A DNA stretch of 64,000 nt from G963556115 sp963667375. Lineage in GTDB: Bacteria > Planctomycetota > SZUA-567. A model generated the notes under the pieces. The model worked only from the letters and a program-made list of their open reading frames with translations, was not told where the DNA came from and ran no database searches. Location: contig OY763323.1 in the NCBI GenBank assembly GCA_963667375.1, positions 1,984,001 through 2,048,000 on the forward strand, in the 5' to 3' direction. Position 1 is the first letter of the stretch. Each line of letters begins with the position of its first letter. Shown here piece after piece: positions 35,750 to 44,453 of this stretch. A program made the translations under genes and the position numbers.

Positions 35750-36100
35750 ATGGATAATAAGTCACAGAATGTTTATGGGAATAATCCGGAGTATTACTAT
35801 CAGCAGCAGGGTATAACCCCTCAGTACCAGCAGCAGTACTATGCTGTTGCTCCAGAGGATACTACTGCTGCATATAAACAGAAAAGTTTCTTGAAAAGCT
35901 GGTTCGATTTTACTGATAAAAGCTATTTAAAAGGATTTATGCTCGGAGTTGGAGCGGCGGTGGTCGTGGGACATCCGAAAGTGCGTAAAGCTCTTATTGC
36001 CGGAGCTGTTAGCACCTGGGATGCTGTTTCTTCCGGTTTTGAAGAGCTCAAGGAACAGGTGGAAGATGTCAGAGCTGAAAAAAGCAATGGTAAAGAATAG
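35750..36100 (+). CDS. Small membrane protein of the ferrosome-like cluster
   Basis: 116 residues. A Gln/Tyr-rich disordered N-terminus (about 1-45, QQQGITPQYQQQYY) leads to one membrane segment YLKGFMLGVGAAVVVGHP (about 62-79) and a basic-to-acidic amphipathic C-terminal helix (VSSGFEELKEQVEDVRAEK). The KG-x-x-x-G helix resembles the C-terminus of the repeat protein at 29420 and the short protein at 36127. This layout fits YtxH-like coat proteins. Function unknown; cluster context suggests organelle membrane. Confidence 0.7.
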   Translation: MDNKSQNVYGNNPEYYYQQQGITPQYQQQYYAVAPEDTTAAYKQKSFLKSWFDFTDKSYLKGFMLGVGAAVVVGHPKVRKALIAGAVSTWDAVSSGFEELKEQVEDVRAEKSNGKE

Positions 36101-36126
36101 TATATTTTTTGTATAGAGGGAGATTT

Positions 36127-36342
36127 ATGATGACTAATGATAGTATGTTCAAAGGGGTTTTGGTAGGTGCTGGCGGGGTTTTACTCGGAATGTACCTGTA
36201 TAACCATAAAAAGCTGGCACTGGCAGAAGGCTGCGGCTGTGGGTCTGAGGGGAGTGAACTTGCTGACTTGAGCAGTGAAAAACTCGCTGAAATCAGGGAC
36301 AGTATTGATGATATAATCGCTGAACGTGAGAGTAAAGCCTGA
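36127..36342 (+). CDS. Short membrane protein of the ferrosome-like cluster
   Basis: 71 residues from the ATG at 36127, preceded by GGGAGA; an upstream TTG at 36109 has no such site. One membrane helix (MFKGVLVGAGGVLLGMYLY) is followed by a CGCGSEGSE segment and an acidic tail. The FKGVLVG start of the helix matches the K-G-x-x-x-G element of the neighbouring proteins. The CGC may bind metal. Length and composition suggest an accessory organelle protein. Confidence 0.65.
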   Translation: MMTNDSMFKGVLVGAGGVLLGMYLYNHKKLALAEGCGCGSEGSELADLSSEKLAEIRDSIDDIIAERESKA

Positions 36343-36388
36343 GTTTGTATTGATTGTTGGTGTTGAGGGATAACAGAGGAGTCGGGTG

Positions 36389-36907
36389 ATGCCGGAAAAA
36401 AGTACAGCGCAGCAGAGTATATTTGTTGATGAATTCATGTTTTACTTTATGCGCTTGAGAAAGTGTCATTGCCGGCATATCGTCGGAAGACTCAAGCGCA
36501 AGTATCCTGCGGTGTCACCGGTGTTGCTGGCGGAGCGTCTGGTCAATGCGCAGTCGCTATTATCATTTACGGCAGGAGCTCTGTCAAATATGCCTGCGGA
36601 AATATTACCGGGGAACAGAAGCATGCGCTTGATCGGTATCGCTGGCGGTAGTGTGGTGCTTACCCGGATGCATATTGAACTAATTCTGAAGATAGCCCTG
36701 ATCTTCGGTTATGATATTGATGCTAAAGAGCGTGTCCCTGAGATTATTGCCGTGATCGCTGCGACGATACCGGCATTACTCCTGTCAGGTGGCGGAAGAG
36801 TTCGGAATGATTCTGGATTATATACCCTTGCCGGCAGCGGGATAGGTGGCGCGGCGTGTGCGTATATTCTTGGTCGGGTGGCGATAAGCTATTATCATCG
36901 AGATTGA
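36389..36907 (+). CDS. Last gene of the ferrosome-like cluster, membrane protein
   Basis: 172 residues from the ATG at 36389 (GGAG 8 bp upstream; a GTG precedes it at 36386). The first 60 residues are soluble and basic, with MRLRKCHCRHIVGRLKRKYP. Hydrophobic segments follow at about 85-105 (LIGIAGGSVVLTRMHIELIL), 120-140 (PEIIAVIAATIPALLLSG) and 150-168 (TLAGSGIGGAACAYILGRV). A faint EcsC-like pattern is present but not enough to assign it. It ends just upstream of a strong terminator, closing the operon. Confidence 0.62.
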   Translation: MPEKSTAQQSIFVDEFMFYFMRLRKCHCRHIVGRLKRKYPAVSPVLLAERLVNAQSLLSFTAGALSNMPAEILPGNRSMRLIGIAGGSVVLTRMHIELILKIALIFGYDIDAKERVPEIIAVIAATIPALLLSGGGRVRNDSGLYTLAGSGIGGAACAYILGRVAISYYHRD

Positions 36908-36937
36908 TAACTGCTTATATAATATGGAATTACCTTT

Positions 36938-36976
36938 AAGGTCTGTAATTTGTCTCTAAATTGCGGGCCTTTTTTT
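36938..36976 (+). terminator. Terminator closing the ferrosome-like operon
   Basis: AAGGTCTGTAATTT and AAATTGCGGGCCTT form a 14-bp stem including three G-T pairs, with a 6-nt loop and a T-run. Confidence 0.78.
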
Positions 36977-37151
36977 ATGTGACGGGTGTTACTTTAAGGG
37001 GTAGCTGGTTATTATCCTGTCAGCAGAGAGGTAGAGAGCTGGTGCCGACGCTATAAATTTGTTTTTGCCGGCAGGGGCTTATTATGATAGACAGAATAAT
37101 TGTGCTATGGTAGAATAAAGTTTGTAAGTAGTTGGCTACGGAGGAAGCAGA

Positions 37152-37787
37152 ATGTATAAAAAGATATTATTACTAAGTGTTTTGTTGCTGGGAACTTTGT
37201 CCAGTTTATACGCTGATGAGGCTACGGATAAAAAGATCGCCGATCTGAGTTCGCGTATTCAGGAACTTAATTCTGAGCTTATCAAGCTGAACACATCTTT
37301 ACAGGAGGTTATGCAGAGTAAGGAGGCGACTGCAGATACAGAGGAGCAGGCTGCAGAAGAGGTTGAGAAGGATAATTCTGCCGATGCGGTCAGTGATAAG
37401 AAAATAGCTGCTCTGATGACCGATATGAAAAAAATTATTGATAAACAGAATTCACTCAGCAGCGAGCTCCAGGATATGCAGCAGAAGAGTGATTCAACGG
37501 TAGTAGTCGATCAAAATGGTAATATTATTCATCTTGGGGTAGTCGAAGATGATGCCGACAGTGATGCTGAAGTTCTGGAATATTACGGAAATGCCAATGA
37601 GGTGATTGAGCCGGATACGGTTTATGTTGATGATGATCCTGAATATATCATTGTCCCGCAGCAGAAACCAAAGGTGGGTATCAGTTTCTTCTTCGGTGGC
37701 AGACCATATTACCGTGATCCCTGGCCGGTAAATCCACCATGGTGGCGGCATAGACCATATCGTAGACCGCCTCCACCGCGCTGGTAG
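37152..37787 (+). CDS. Secreted protein with coiled coil and Pro/Arg/Trp-rich C-terminus
   Basis: 211 residues. A signal peptide (MYKKILLLSVLLLGTLSSLYA) precedes a coiled-coil stretch (about 25-120, heptad Leu with Glu/Lys/Asp). The C-terminus (about 170-211) is rich in Pro, Arg and Trp (GGRPYYRDPWPVNPPWW, RRPPPPRW). No homologue recognised. The Arg/Pro tail could bind polyanions or a partner in the periplasm. The gene stands alone between terminators, and is not clearly part of the iron cluster. Confidence 0.65.
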   Translation: MYKKILLLSVLLLGTLSSLYADEATDKKIADLSSRIQELNSELIKLNTSLQEVMQSKEATADTEEQAAEEVEKDNSADAVSDKKIAALMTDMKKIIDKQNSLSSELQDMQQKSDSTVVVDQNGNIIHLGVVEDDADSDAEVLEYYGNANEVIEPDTVYVDDDPEYIIVPQQKPKVGISFFFGGRPYYRDPWPVNPPWWRHRPYRRPPPPRW

Positions 37788-37886
37788 CAGGGGTGAGCTG
37801 TGTTACTGAATTTAACGGTTTTTTATTACTTATGAAATGCTCGGGTATAAGTTGTAAGCAGTGTCCTTGATTATTCTGGAGTTCGT

Positions 37887-38408
37887 ATGCGATTATGGAG
37901 CATTCATCCGCAGTATCTTGACCGTCAGGGACTGATTGCCTGCTGGCGTGAAGGCTTGGGTGCGGTAAAGGCTCTGGAAGCATGGCGTAGCGGTAGGGTT
38001 TGCGGTTATCAGAATCATCCGCAGCTCTTGCGGTTCAAGGAGGCGACACGCCCCGTGGAGCTTTTGGTCAGATATATGCAGGAGGTGAGACTGGAGGGCG
38101 TGTCTCGTGGGTATAACCTGGATGAAGAACGTCTGAAGCTGGCTGCGGGTGAAAAGGTTATTGCTTCTGGGAAGGGCTTGGGTAAAAGAATTCCGGTAAC
38201 TGCCGGGCAGATTGCATATGAGGCGGGATATTTACTGCCGACAAAGATGCAGCGGCGGCGCTCGGGAATAGAGCCGCAGCGGTATAAACTGTTGGCCGAG
38301 GACTACAGTAAAGGTGAAATAAGGCTGAATTTTGTTTTTAGTCTTGAACCAGGTGCGGTTGCAGACTGGGAAAAACTGGTGACAGCAGATTGGAAGCCGA
38401 TATTTTAA
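37887..38408 (+). CDS. Pyrimidine dimer DNA glycosylase
   Basis: 173 residues. The pattern MRLWSIHPQYLDRQGLIACWRE, GYQNHPQLLRF, YMQEVRLEGVSRGYN is that of the pyrimidine-dimer glycosylase family (related to T4 endonuclease V, PF03013). The enzyme would cut the N-glycosidic bond at UV dimers. The ATG follows GGAG. It lies next to an S24-type repressor, which fits a DNA-damage context. Confidence 0.85.
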   Translation: MRLWSIHPQYLDRQGLIACWREGLGAVKALEAWRSGRVCGYQNHPQLLRFKEATRPVELLVRYMQEVRLEGVSRGYNLDEERLKLAAGEKVIASGKGLGKRIPVTAGQIAYEAGYLLPTKMQRRRSGIEPQRYKLLAEDYSKGEIRLNFVFSLEPGAVADWEKLVTADWKPIF

Positions 38409-38460
38409 CTGGAATTTCCGGGAGTGTGGTGTTTTAAGAATCAGGGTATTTATTAAGGCT

Positions 38461-38496
38461 AACGGGAACCGCGTATTGACGCGGTTCCCGTTTTTA
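38461..38496 (+). terminator. Terminator after the DNA glycosylase gene
   Basis: AACGGGAACCGCG and CGCGGTTCCCGTT form a 13-bp perfect stem with a 6-nt loop and T tail. Confidence 0.9.
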
Positions 38497-38531
38497 TTCA
38501 ATGTTGCTTAAAATAAATATTTCTTGTGCAG

Positions 38532-39185
38532 TTAGAGCGCGTAATGAATAGAGCTGACCTTGCCAATTATACGGTCTCCTTCTTCGATCACAATTACACT
38601 GTGCTGCGGATCACGGTTATCCGGCACTCCGCACCAACCGTGTGAGGTCTTGCTGAGACGCTTGATGGTAGCGCCATCATCCTTCTTGTAGATGGCAATA
38701 ACCTGTCCAAGCAGTTTTTCCGGATTGTTGAGGGAGATGTCGATGGTGACAATAGCACCTGCCGGTATGGTCGGCTCCATACTGGTTCCGGTACTTGATA
38801 CCCGGACAGCGACCATATGTTCCGGCTGCTTGCACCAATCCCGATGAACAATTACTATTCCTTCAGGGTTGTCCCGGACATTGAGGGGTAAACCGGCGGC
38901 TATCTCATCCGGATAGAATGGTATTTCGCAAAAATCATCGGGAGCTATTTCCGGTAATGGAATTGCTTCACTGGGTTTACGTTTGCCGGTAATAATGTAG
39001 ACTACATCCAGGCCGGCTTCGACAAACTTCGGTAGTATTGATGACGGGATCTCACTCCCTTTTTCCCAGCCGCGTATTCTTGCTTCACTCTCTTCGATTA
39101 ATTCTGCGAATTTACTGCGTATCCCGGTGATTTTTTTTCGCTCTTCAATAAATCGCTTAGCAATTGCTAATTTCTTTTTATTCAT
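38532..39185 (-). CDS. LexA-like/phage-type repressor with S24 peptidase domain
   Basis: 217 residues. An N-terminal helical DNA-binding segment (about 5-65) has the XRE-like IEESEARIRGWEKGSEIP. The S24 domain follows: cleavage dipeptide A97-G98 in EIAAGLP, nucleophile S135 in TSMEPT, and general base K175 in ATIKR. These are the parts of RecA-stimulated self-cleavage. It is divergent from a small gene and a YqaJ-like exonuclease gene, resembling a phage immunity or SOS switch. The gene may be a phage remnant or a LexA-type regulator of this small set. Confidence 0.87.
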   Translation of the reverse strand: MNKKKLAIAKRFIEERKKITGIRSKFAELIEESEARIRGWEKGSEIPSSILPKFVEAGLDVVYIITGKRKPSEAIPLPEIAPDDFCEIPFYPDEIAAGLPLNVRDNPEGIVIVHRDWCKQPEHMVAVRVSSTGTSMEPTIPAGAIVTIDISLNNPEKLLGQVIAIYKKDDGATIKRLSKTSHGWCGVPDNRDPQHSVIVIEEGDRIIGKVSSIHYAL

Positions 39186-39501
39186 AGCGTTACCTTAAAG
39201 TGTATTTTTTGTATAGATAAATTAGCGAATAAAATTTCGAATTATTTGTTGATTTAGAAAAATTATTCGTTATATTGTGTTCATAGCTTTTCTGACATTT
39301 GCCAGATTCTATTGTAGCTTAATAATTAACTGAGTGCAATAAAAAATCTGTTGCTGAAGAAACAGTTATTAATGGCTGCATAATTAACAAATTAATTATA
39401 TTTGATTCGCAAATCATTATAGTTGCTTGTTGATATAATGCAAGTTTTGGTCTGAAATATTATTTTATTTTAATGGTTACCATTTACAGGAGGTGTGTGT
39501 G
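39186..39501. promoter_or_regulatory. Divergent control region of the S24 repressor
   Basis: About 316 AT-rich bp between divergent genes. Candidate half-sites of A(G/A)CGAATAA type occur as AGCGAATAA near 39223 (plus) and AACGAATAA near 39266 (complement), and a short inverted element CGAA-N6-TTCG near 39224. They are plausible repressor sites but not proven. Confidence 0.35.
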
Positions 39502-39867
39502 ATGTCTTCAAATAAGAAAGTACAACGAGTAATCAGGATGTATGGTATAGCGGCGGTTGATATTGGTGATACGTTGGTGCGGCGATTAAATACGTCTGAT
39601 ATTGCTGCGTTTATGGCATATCGGAGGGCGGCGGATCTTGCGGATAATATCCTGGATTGTATCGACACCAAGAATATTGATAAGTGGCAGCTGCTGCTAA
39701 AATTTGCAGAATTACAGCGGCAGTTTTACCGGTTGTTCTGGGATCGTTTTGAACTCGATGAGAGTCGGGCTTATGCGGTGAAATACAGCGGCAGATTTCT
39801 GGTAATAGCAGATATTAACGGTGGCGCAGGTGAGATTGATACTGGGACACTGGCAGAGGTTGGATAG
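39502..39867 (+). CDS. Small hypothetical protein downstream of the S24 repressor
   Basis: 121 residues from the ATG at 39502, with AGGAGG ten bases upstream. The protein is helical (VIRMYGIAAVDIGDTLVRRL, YRRAADLADNILDCID, LLLKFAELQRQFYRLFWDRF). No family is recognised. It precedes the YqaJ-like gene in the same direction by 74 bp and may be part of a small phage-derived set. Confidence 0.6.
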   Translation: MSSNKKVQRVIRMYGIAAVDIGDTLVRRLNTSDIAAFMAYRRAADLADNILDCIDTKNIDKWQLLLKFAELQRQFYRLFWDRFELDESRAYAVKYSGRFLVIADINGGAGEIDTGTLAEVG

Positions 39868-39941
39868 GATGAGAACCGGGTTTTAGATTTTGTGGTTTGT
39901 GTTATTAAATTACGAATTTGTTAATGATGAAAGGTGTTGTT

Positions 39942-40598
39942 ATGACTGCATTGATAGTTGAAGAAAGAGCTGATAAAGTTCTGGAGAATAATGATAATTA
40001 TGTCTGGACCAGAGATGTTTGTAGAGTGCTTAAATGGGACAATTGTCTTAACCCTGCTAATTTCAGGGCTGACAGCAGAGGTAAGAATGATATAAGTCAG
40101 CGTGAGCGAAATGCGGAGCTTGCAGGAAAACTTCGCCCGGTGCTGGAGTATATGTACGCGAAACACGGTGGTGAAGAAGTATTTGCTGGCGGTATTTATC
40201 GGCATGCTGATCGGGAATGGATGGCGGCGGGGGTCGGAGGGTGGATAGTTACTGACTGTGCCGAATATATTTTGGAGTGCTATGTCTGTATAAATACGGG
40301 AGAACCAGGGGGGATTAATCTGTCCGACAGATACTGGGCGGAGTTGCAGCATATAATGGAGGTCTCATGTGCCGATAGAGCGGTGGTTCTCTGTATGGCT
40401 GCTGAGGAGGGAACCTTGGAGGCGCTGGCTGAGATGACCGCTGCCGGAGGCGGAATTGAGTCTGCCGGTGAGCTTGCAGCGCAGAAGTCTGCCCTGAAAT
40501 TTGAGATTATCGAGGTGGAACGTGATGAGACGTTCATCCGGCAACTGTTGCTGGCTGAAGAGAGGTGGCTTTTGCAGGGGCGTGAGGTATCAGCCTGA
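39942..40598 (+). CDS. YqaJ/lambda-exonuclease-like recombinase
   Basis: 218 residues from the ATG at 39942, chosen for AAAGG upstream. The middle resembles the YqaJ-type alkaline exonuclease fold: WMAAGVGGWIVTDCAEYILECYV (core motif with GWIV-x-D and L-x-C), then YWAELQHIMEVSC where phage members read WxxQxQxxM. The catalytic lysine is not certain. In phages this enzyme resects DNA ends for single-strand annealing recombination. The partner single-strand annealing protein is not adjacent. Confidence 0.6.
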   Translation: MTALIVEERADKVLENNDNYVWTRDVCRVLKWDNCLNPANFRADSRGKNDISQRERNAELAGKLRPVLEYMYAKHGGEEVFAGGIYRHADREWMAAGVGGWIVTDCAEYILECYVCINTGEPGGINLSDRYWAELQHIMEVSCADRAVVLCMAAEEGTLEALAEMTAAGGGIESAGELAAQKSALKFEIIEVERDETFIRQLLLAEERWLLQGREVSA

Positions 40599-40679
40599 GT
40601 AGTATACAGTTATAAATTTTTAATTAAAAAAGATATAATCAGTGCGTCAAAGTGATAACCGCTGTATTAATATAAATGC

Positions 40680-42650
40680 TCAATGTTTATGAAATACTAG
40701 CGGGAGGCTGATCACTTCATTGGAATGACCTGATATATTCTCAGAGATTGAAGCTATCTGTGAGATGTTATCCTGAGTCTTCTCGGTTTGCCGGGTGTAA
40801 TTATTCAACTGCTCCTTCAGGTCATTGATGATGGATAAAGAGCCGTCAATGTCGCTGGTTAGACGGTTGATCTCCTGATTTATCTTGAGGAAGCTCTCGT
40901 TTACCGCGTTTATACCGACAACTGTTTTGGAGATGGTCTCATCGGCATTATGGGCGGAGTTTGCACTTCTGCCAGCAAGATTTCGCACTTCTTCTGCGAC
41001 AACGGCAAAGCCTTTACCGTACTGTCCGGCCCGTGCTGCCTCGACTGCGGCGTTTAAAGCCAGCAGATTCGTCTGAAAAGCGATAGCATCAATATCGGTG
41101 GTGGCGTTACTGATATCCTGATTATTGGCCGTGACGGTGTCAAGCCGCTCTTTACTCCGGGAGACATTCGCTGAGATGCCGGTTGCAAGCTCCTGCAGAT
41201 TATGAAAGAAGCTGTAGAGATTATCCAGTTCAGTATTGGCTTTATGCAACAGGAGGTTATTCTCCTGGCTCAGTCCCAAGGTCTTCCGGGTTATTTCAGA
41301 TTGGCTGCTGGCATTTTCGAATACCCTCTCGGCTGACTGACGTGTTTTATTCTGAACGTAAACAATACAATTATTGATGGAATTGCGTTCATTGGCTATA
41401 TGTCTTGCCATTTCTTCACAGGTACCGTAGCCGCAGCAGTCGCAATTCTGCATGTTCTCACCGGTCTGGCGGTTCTTGCCCATCTGTTGCAGAATTTTAT
41501 CGATTATTCTTGCTGGAACTTTTTTCAGAGTATTATTGTCTGCGAGATTGAGATAGTTCCGTGAATAAAGTCCGGGCTTCCAGTATTTTCTGATTTGTTT
41601 CACGGTCTTTTTGTGTGAATTACTCAGTAATCGGGATACTAGCTTGGGGCGGTATTTTTCTTTCGCCTGTGCTGCTCTTTGGGAAACGTGATAATCAAGC
41701 TGGTCAGGATTGCCGTGTTCGGAATTGGTTCCGGTGCCGCCGTTACAGCCCATTGAGCAGTTCAGGCAGTCTACAACCAGTGGATTGGTGCCTTTATGTA
41801 TTGATGCATATAGATTATCAAGATAGGGATAGACCTCATTTTCACCCTCGATCTTGCGGGTGGAGTTTTCACTCTCCGGCTGCCAGCGTTTCAAGGTTGC
41901 CAGAAGTCCGCCCGGGGTTGAGAATAGTACAGCGCGTTCCGCGGCTGGATTTTCATAGTTTTCAGCTTTGAAGCGGTGGAGGTCGATATTGTGGTCTTTA
42001 AAGTAGTTCTGGAGGCTGGCCATGGTAACATTATAGACCGGAAGATTCAATTCATGAAATTCACGTTTTTTGGCGATGCAGGGGCTTATCGCTACAAACT
42101 TTACGTTAGTATATTGCTTATAATATTCTTTAATCATTTTTATGGTGTGAACCATCGGACTGTCCGCCGGCGCGAGATACTCCAGAAGTTCCGGACGGTA
42201 AATCTGGATATAGGTAACTATCGCCGGGCAGGGCTGAGAAATAACACATTTAGGATTATTCCGCTGGATATGTTCGAGATAGCTTTTGACTGTAAGTTCT
42301 GCCCCGAAGGCGACGTCAAAGCAGGCGGCTATTCCCAGACTTTTAAGCCAGCCGTTGAGATTCAGATACAGTCCGGGAAACTGTGCCGCGACCGCCGGCG
42401 CAACAATTGCGACAATTTTATCCTGTTTCTTAACGGCGCTGAGAAACTCATCCATATCATCGACCGGGAGTCTGGCGTTATGAGTACAGGCCTTGATGCA
42501 TTTGCCGCAGCCGATACATTCATCGGTGTTGATATGAACACTGTCACCGGGAATGGCGATATTGCAGTGTACGGGGCAGACTTTAATGCATTTGTTACAG
42601 AGCAAACACTTTTCCGTGTCTACCCTTACGACCTCCGGTAGTTTATTCAT
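40680..42650 (-). CDS. Cytoplasmic chemoreceptor with [FeFe]-hydrogenase-like sensor domain
   Basis: 656 residues, no membrane helix. Two ferredoxin 4Fe-4S motifs are at residues 14-60 (CLLCNKCIKVCPVHC, CIGCGKCIKACTH). A hydrogenase large-subunit-like domain follows (about 75-360), with three H-cluster loops that are altered: SQPCPAIV for TSCCPxW, SPCIAKKREF, and VDCLNCSMGCNGGTGT. A further cysteine cluster (NCDCCGYGTC, near 400) leads to a methyl-accepting signalling domain (about 450-640) with the tip AFQTNLLALNAAVEAARAGQ (given in part) and AVVAEEVRNLA. It likely senses H2 or redox state and signals to CheA. No che genes are nearby. Confidence 0.88.
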   Translation of the reverse strand: MNKLPEVVRVDTEKCLLCNKCIKVCPVHCNIAIPGDSVHINTDECIGCGKCIKACTHNARLPVDDMDEFLSAVKKQDKIVAIVAPAVAAQFPGLYLNLNGWLKSLGIAACFDVAFGAELTVKSYLEHIQRNNPKCVISQPCPAIVTYIQIYRPELLEYLAPADSPMVHTIKMIKEYYKQYTNVKFVAISPCIAKKREFHELNLPVYNVTMASLQNYFKDHNIDLHRFKAENYENPAAERAVLFSTPGGLLATLKRWQPESENSTRKIEGENEVYPYLDNLYASIHKGTNPLVVDCLNCSMGCNGGTGTNSEHGNPDQLDYHVSQRAAQAKEKYRPKLVSRLLSNSHKKTVKQIRKYWKPGLYSRNYLNLADNNTLKKVPARIIDKILQQMGKNRQTGENMQNCDCCGYGTCEEMARHIANERNSINNCIVYVQNKTRQSAERVFENASSQSEITRKTLGLSQENNLLLHKANTELDNLYSFFHNLQELATGISANVSRSKERLDTVTANNQDISNATTDIDAIAFQTNLLALNAAVEAARAGQYGKGFAVVAEEVRNLAGRSANSAHNADETISKTVVGINAVNESFLKINQEINRLTSDIDGSLSIINDLKEQLNNYTRQTEKTQDNISQIASISENISGHSNEVISLPLVFHKH

Positions 42651-43184
42651 TTTTTAGACTCTTTATAATAGGATATTTGATTGAATTGTTAGTGATTATA
42701 TGCTTGAAAATGTCGTTTTCAATCCCCAATTTTTGTTTCTGGAATAACTGAACGAGCAGGGCTTTTGATTTCAGGATATTTTCAAGTAGTTTGTGTATGT
42801 GCTGTTAAATTACTTATCAGCACTGAAGTGTTTTGAATAATTTTAGATGAAGATAATGTATAAACTTATTAGTTATTGATAATTAGATTGTTATATGATA
42901 TACAGGTTGGCATTATTATGTCTGAGGAGGTAAATAATAAGGAATTAATTTATCTGTGTAAACCTGAAAATTTGTTTTGTGCGTTTCGATATTATGATAT
43001 GAAAAAAATACCTGAATGTTGTTTTGTGGTGATTCAGCTTGTTTTGATTGGTTATAAGAAATATTTTTAGTTATACCGGTATTAGAAACGTATGGGGGAC
43101 GGAGTATAATATGCTTTTACTCTTTTCACCGAAATTGCTGAGGCTTTTGCTTATAGGCTAATACTACTGTATATTCAAGCTTGA
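42651..43184. other. Gap with no supported gene
   Basis: About 530 bp, AT-rich. A 50-codon frame from an ATG at 42918 (to 43070) has no ribosome-binding site and no recognised similarity, so it is not called. The region should carry the chemoreceptor promoter and the end of the AEC transporter gene. Confidence 0.35.
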
Positions 43185-44138
43185 TCAGCCAACAAAGAAG
43201 AATACTCCGAGAATGGTTATGCAGCTGACGCAGGTTGCTATCAGCAGAATGGTTGAGGCAAGGGAGGCGTTGCCACCATACCTTCTGAGGAATACCGCCC
43301 CAAGCACAGCGGGTGGCATTGCTCCTAATATTATTAGGATATCTTTCCAGAGTTTTTCGAAGCCCAAGGCATCCGCACAAAATCCAAGTAGTACTGGTTT
43401 TAGCAGAAGCTTGATGAATATTACAATTATCAGAGCCAGAGAGATTTGTTTAATGTTGGGAATTTTGAACATAAGGCCTGCTGAAATAATTGCCAGCGGG
43501 GTAAGAGCATGACCAAGAATATCGCATATATCAAAGAGCGGTTTGAAAAGATTGTTATCTGCAGTGGGGAGACCCAGGGGAGTCCACAGGATACCTACAA
43601 AGATAGCAAAAAACAGCGGCGATCTGAAAAAGGCTAAGGATACTGTAATATTATCTTTAAAGTTGGTTTTTTTACTCCCGAAGTATGCTGCAAGTATAGG
43701 GCCGAGAATAAATATTGGGTAGCCGACTCCGATCTCTGAAATAAGAACAGCTTCGGTCATTGCCTGGGAGACGGTTGGGTACATCTCAATAATTACTGCA
43801 TATCCCAGAAAGGTTGAGGAACCAAAAGCAGAGCAGAAAACTATTGGACCGGTCGTATCTCGGGGCATTTTTAAAAGAGCACATAGCAGCCAGGAAAGTA
43901 TTATACAGCACATTTCGACTATAAACATAACCAAAGCAGGGATTAAGTCGTTAGATGTTATCTGCTTGCCTGCCAGGTTACTGAAGACAATAGCTGGCAG
44001 CGAGAGGTCGGTCACTATTCGAGCCAGAATTAGAGAATGTTCTTCTTTGAGCACCTTTGATTTTCGCAGTCGCAGTGCCAGTAGATATATAACAATTAGA
44101 CTGGTTATTGCCTGAATAAGCCTTATGAAAATCTGCAT
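43185..44138 (-). CDS. AEC-family auxin efflux carrier-like transporter
   Basis: 317 residues from the ATG at 44138 (AAAGG upstream); a longer frame to 44168 is less likely. Ten membrane-like helices in two halves are seen: SLIVIYLLALRL and LPALVMFIVEMCCIIL in the first half, and LIIVIFIKLLLKPVLLGF, AMPPAVLGAVFLRRYGGN and STILLIATCVSCITIL in the second. The family exports organic anions or hydrophobic amino-acid derivatives. Substrate unknown. Confidence 0.85.
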   Translation of the reverse strand: MQIFIRLIQAITSLIVIYLLALRLRKSKVLKEEHSLILARIVTDLSLPAIVFSNLAGKQITSNDLIPALVMFIVEMCCIILSWLLCALLKMPRDTTGPIVFCSAFGSSTFLGYAVIIEMYPTVSQAMTEAVLISEIGVGYPIFILGPILAAYFGSKKTNFKDNITVSLAFFRSPLFFAIFVGILWTPLGLPTADNNLFKPLFDICDILGHALTPLAIISAGLMFKIPNIKQISLALIIVIFIKLLLKPVLLGFCADALGFEKLWKDILIILGAMPPAVLGAVFLRRYGGNASLASTILLIATCVSCITILGVFFFVG

Positions 44139-44453
44139 AGTGTAGCCTTTTGTAATGCCTGCTGACATTTAAATGTGGTGTTAATATATTATTCGCTTAA
44201 TTTTCATAATATTCAAGCTAAATATGGAATTTTAACTGGTGGGTATAAGGCTGGGTATTAATTGGAGTTTTACGTATTATCAAATTTCTGGGCTTGTGAC
44301 TGTATAACTTGACAAAAAAAATACCGGGGGTATTATTCAATGATATCGGCAGGATATCATGTACGGATATTGCTTATGCTGGTTTAAAGATTATGGGGCG
44401 ATGTTGCTTTGAGTTATTTTAACCTTCATGTATTTATAAGGCTGGAGAAAATT
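44139..44453. other. Intergenic gap upstream of the secreted decarboxylase
   Basis: Divergent gap of 315 bp, AT-rich, with a short CCGGGGG-centred palindrome near 44322. It should carry the two divergent promoters. Confidence 0.3.

Noticed and set aside
41976..42641. 221-codon plus-strand frame over the chemoreceptor gene
   Set aside because: Antisense to ferredoxin and hydrogenase-like motifs, with no own domain.
42918..43070. 50-codon small gene
   Set aside because: No ribosome-binding site, no similarity and AT-rich neighbourhood.
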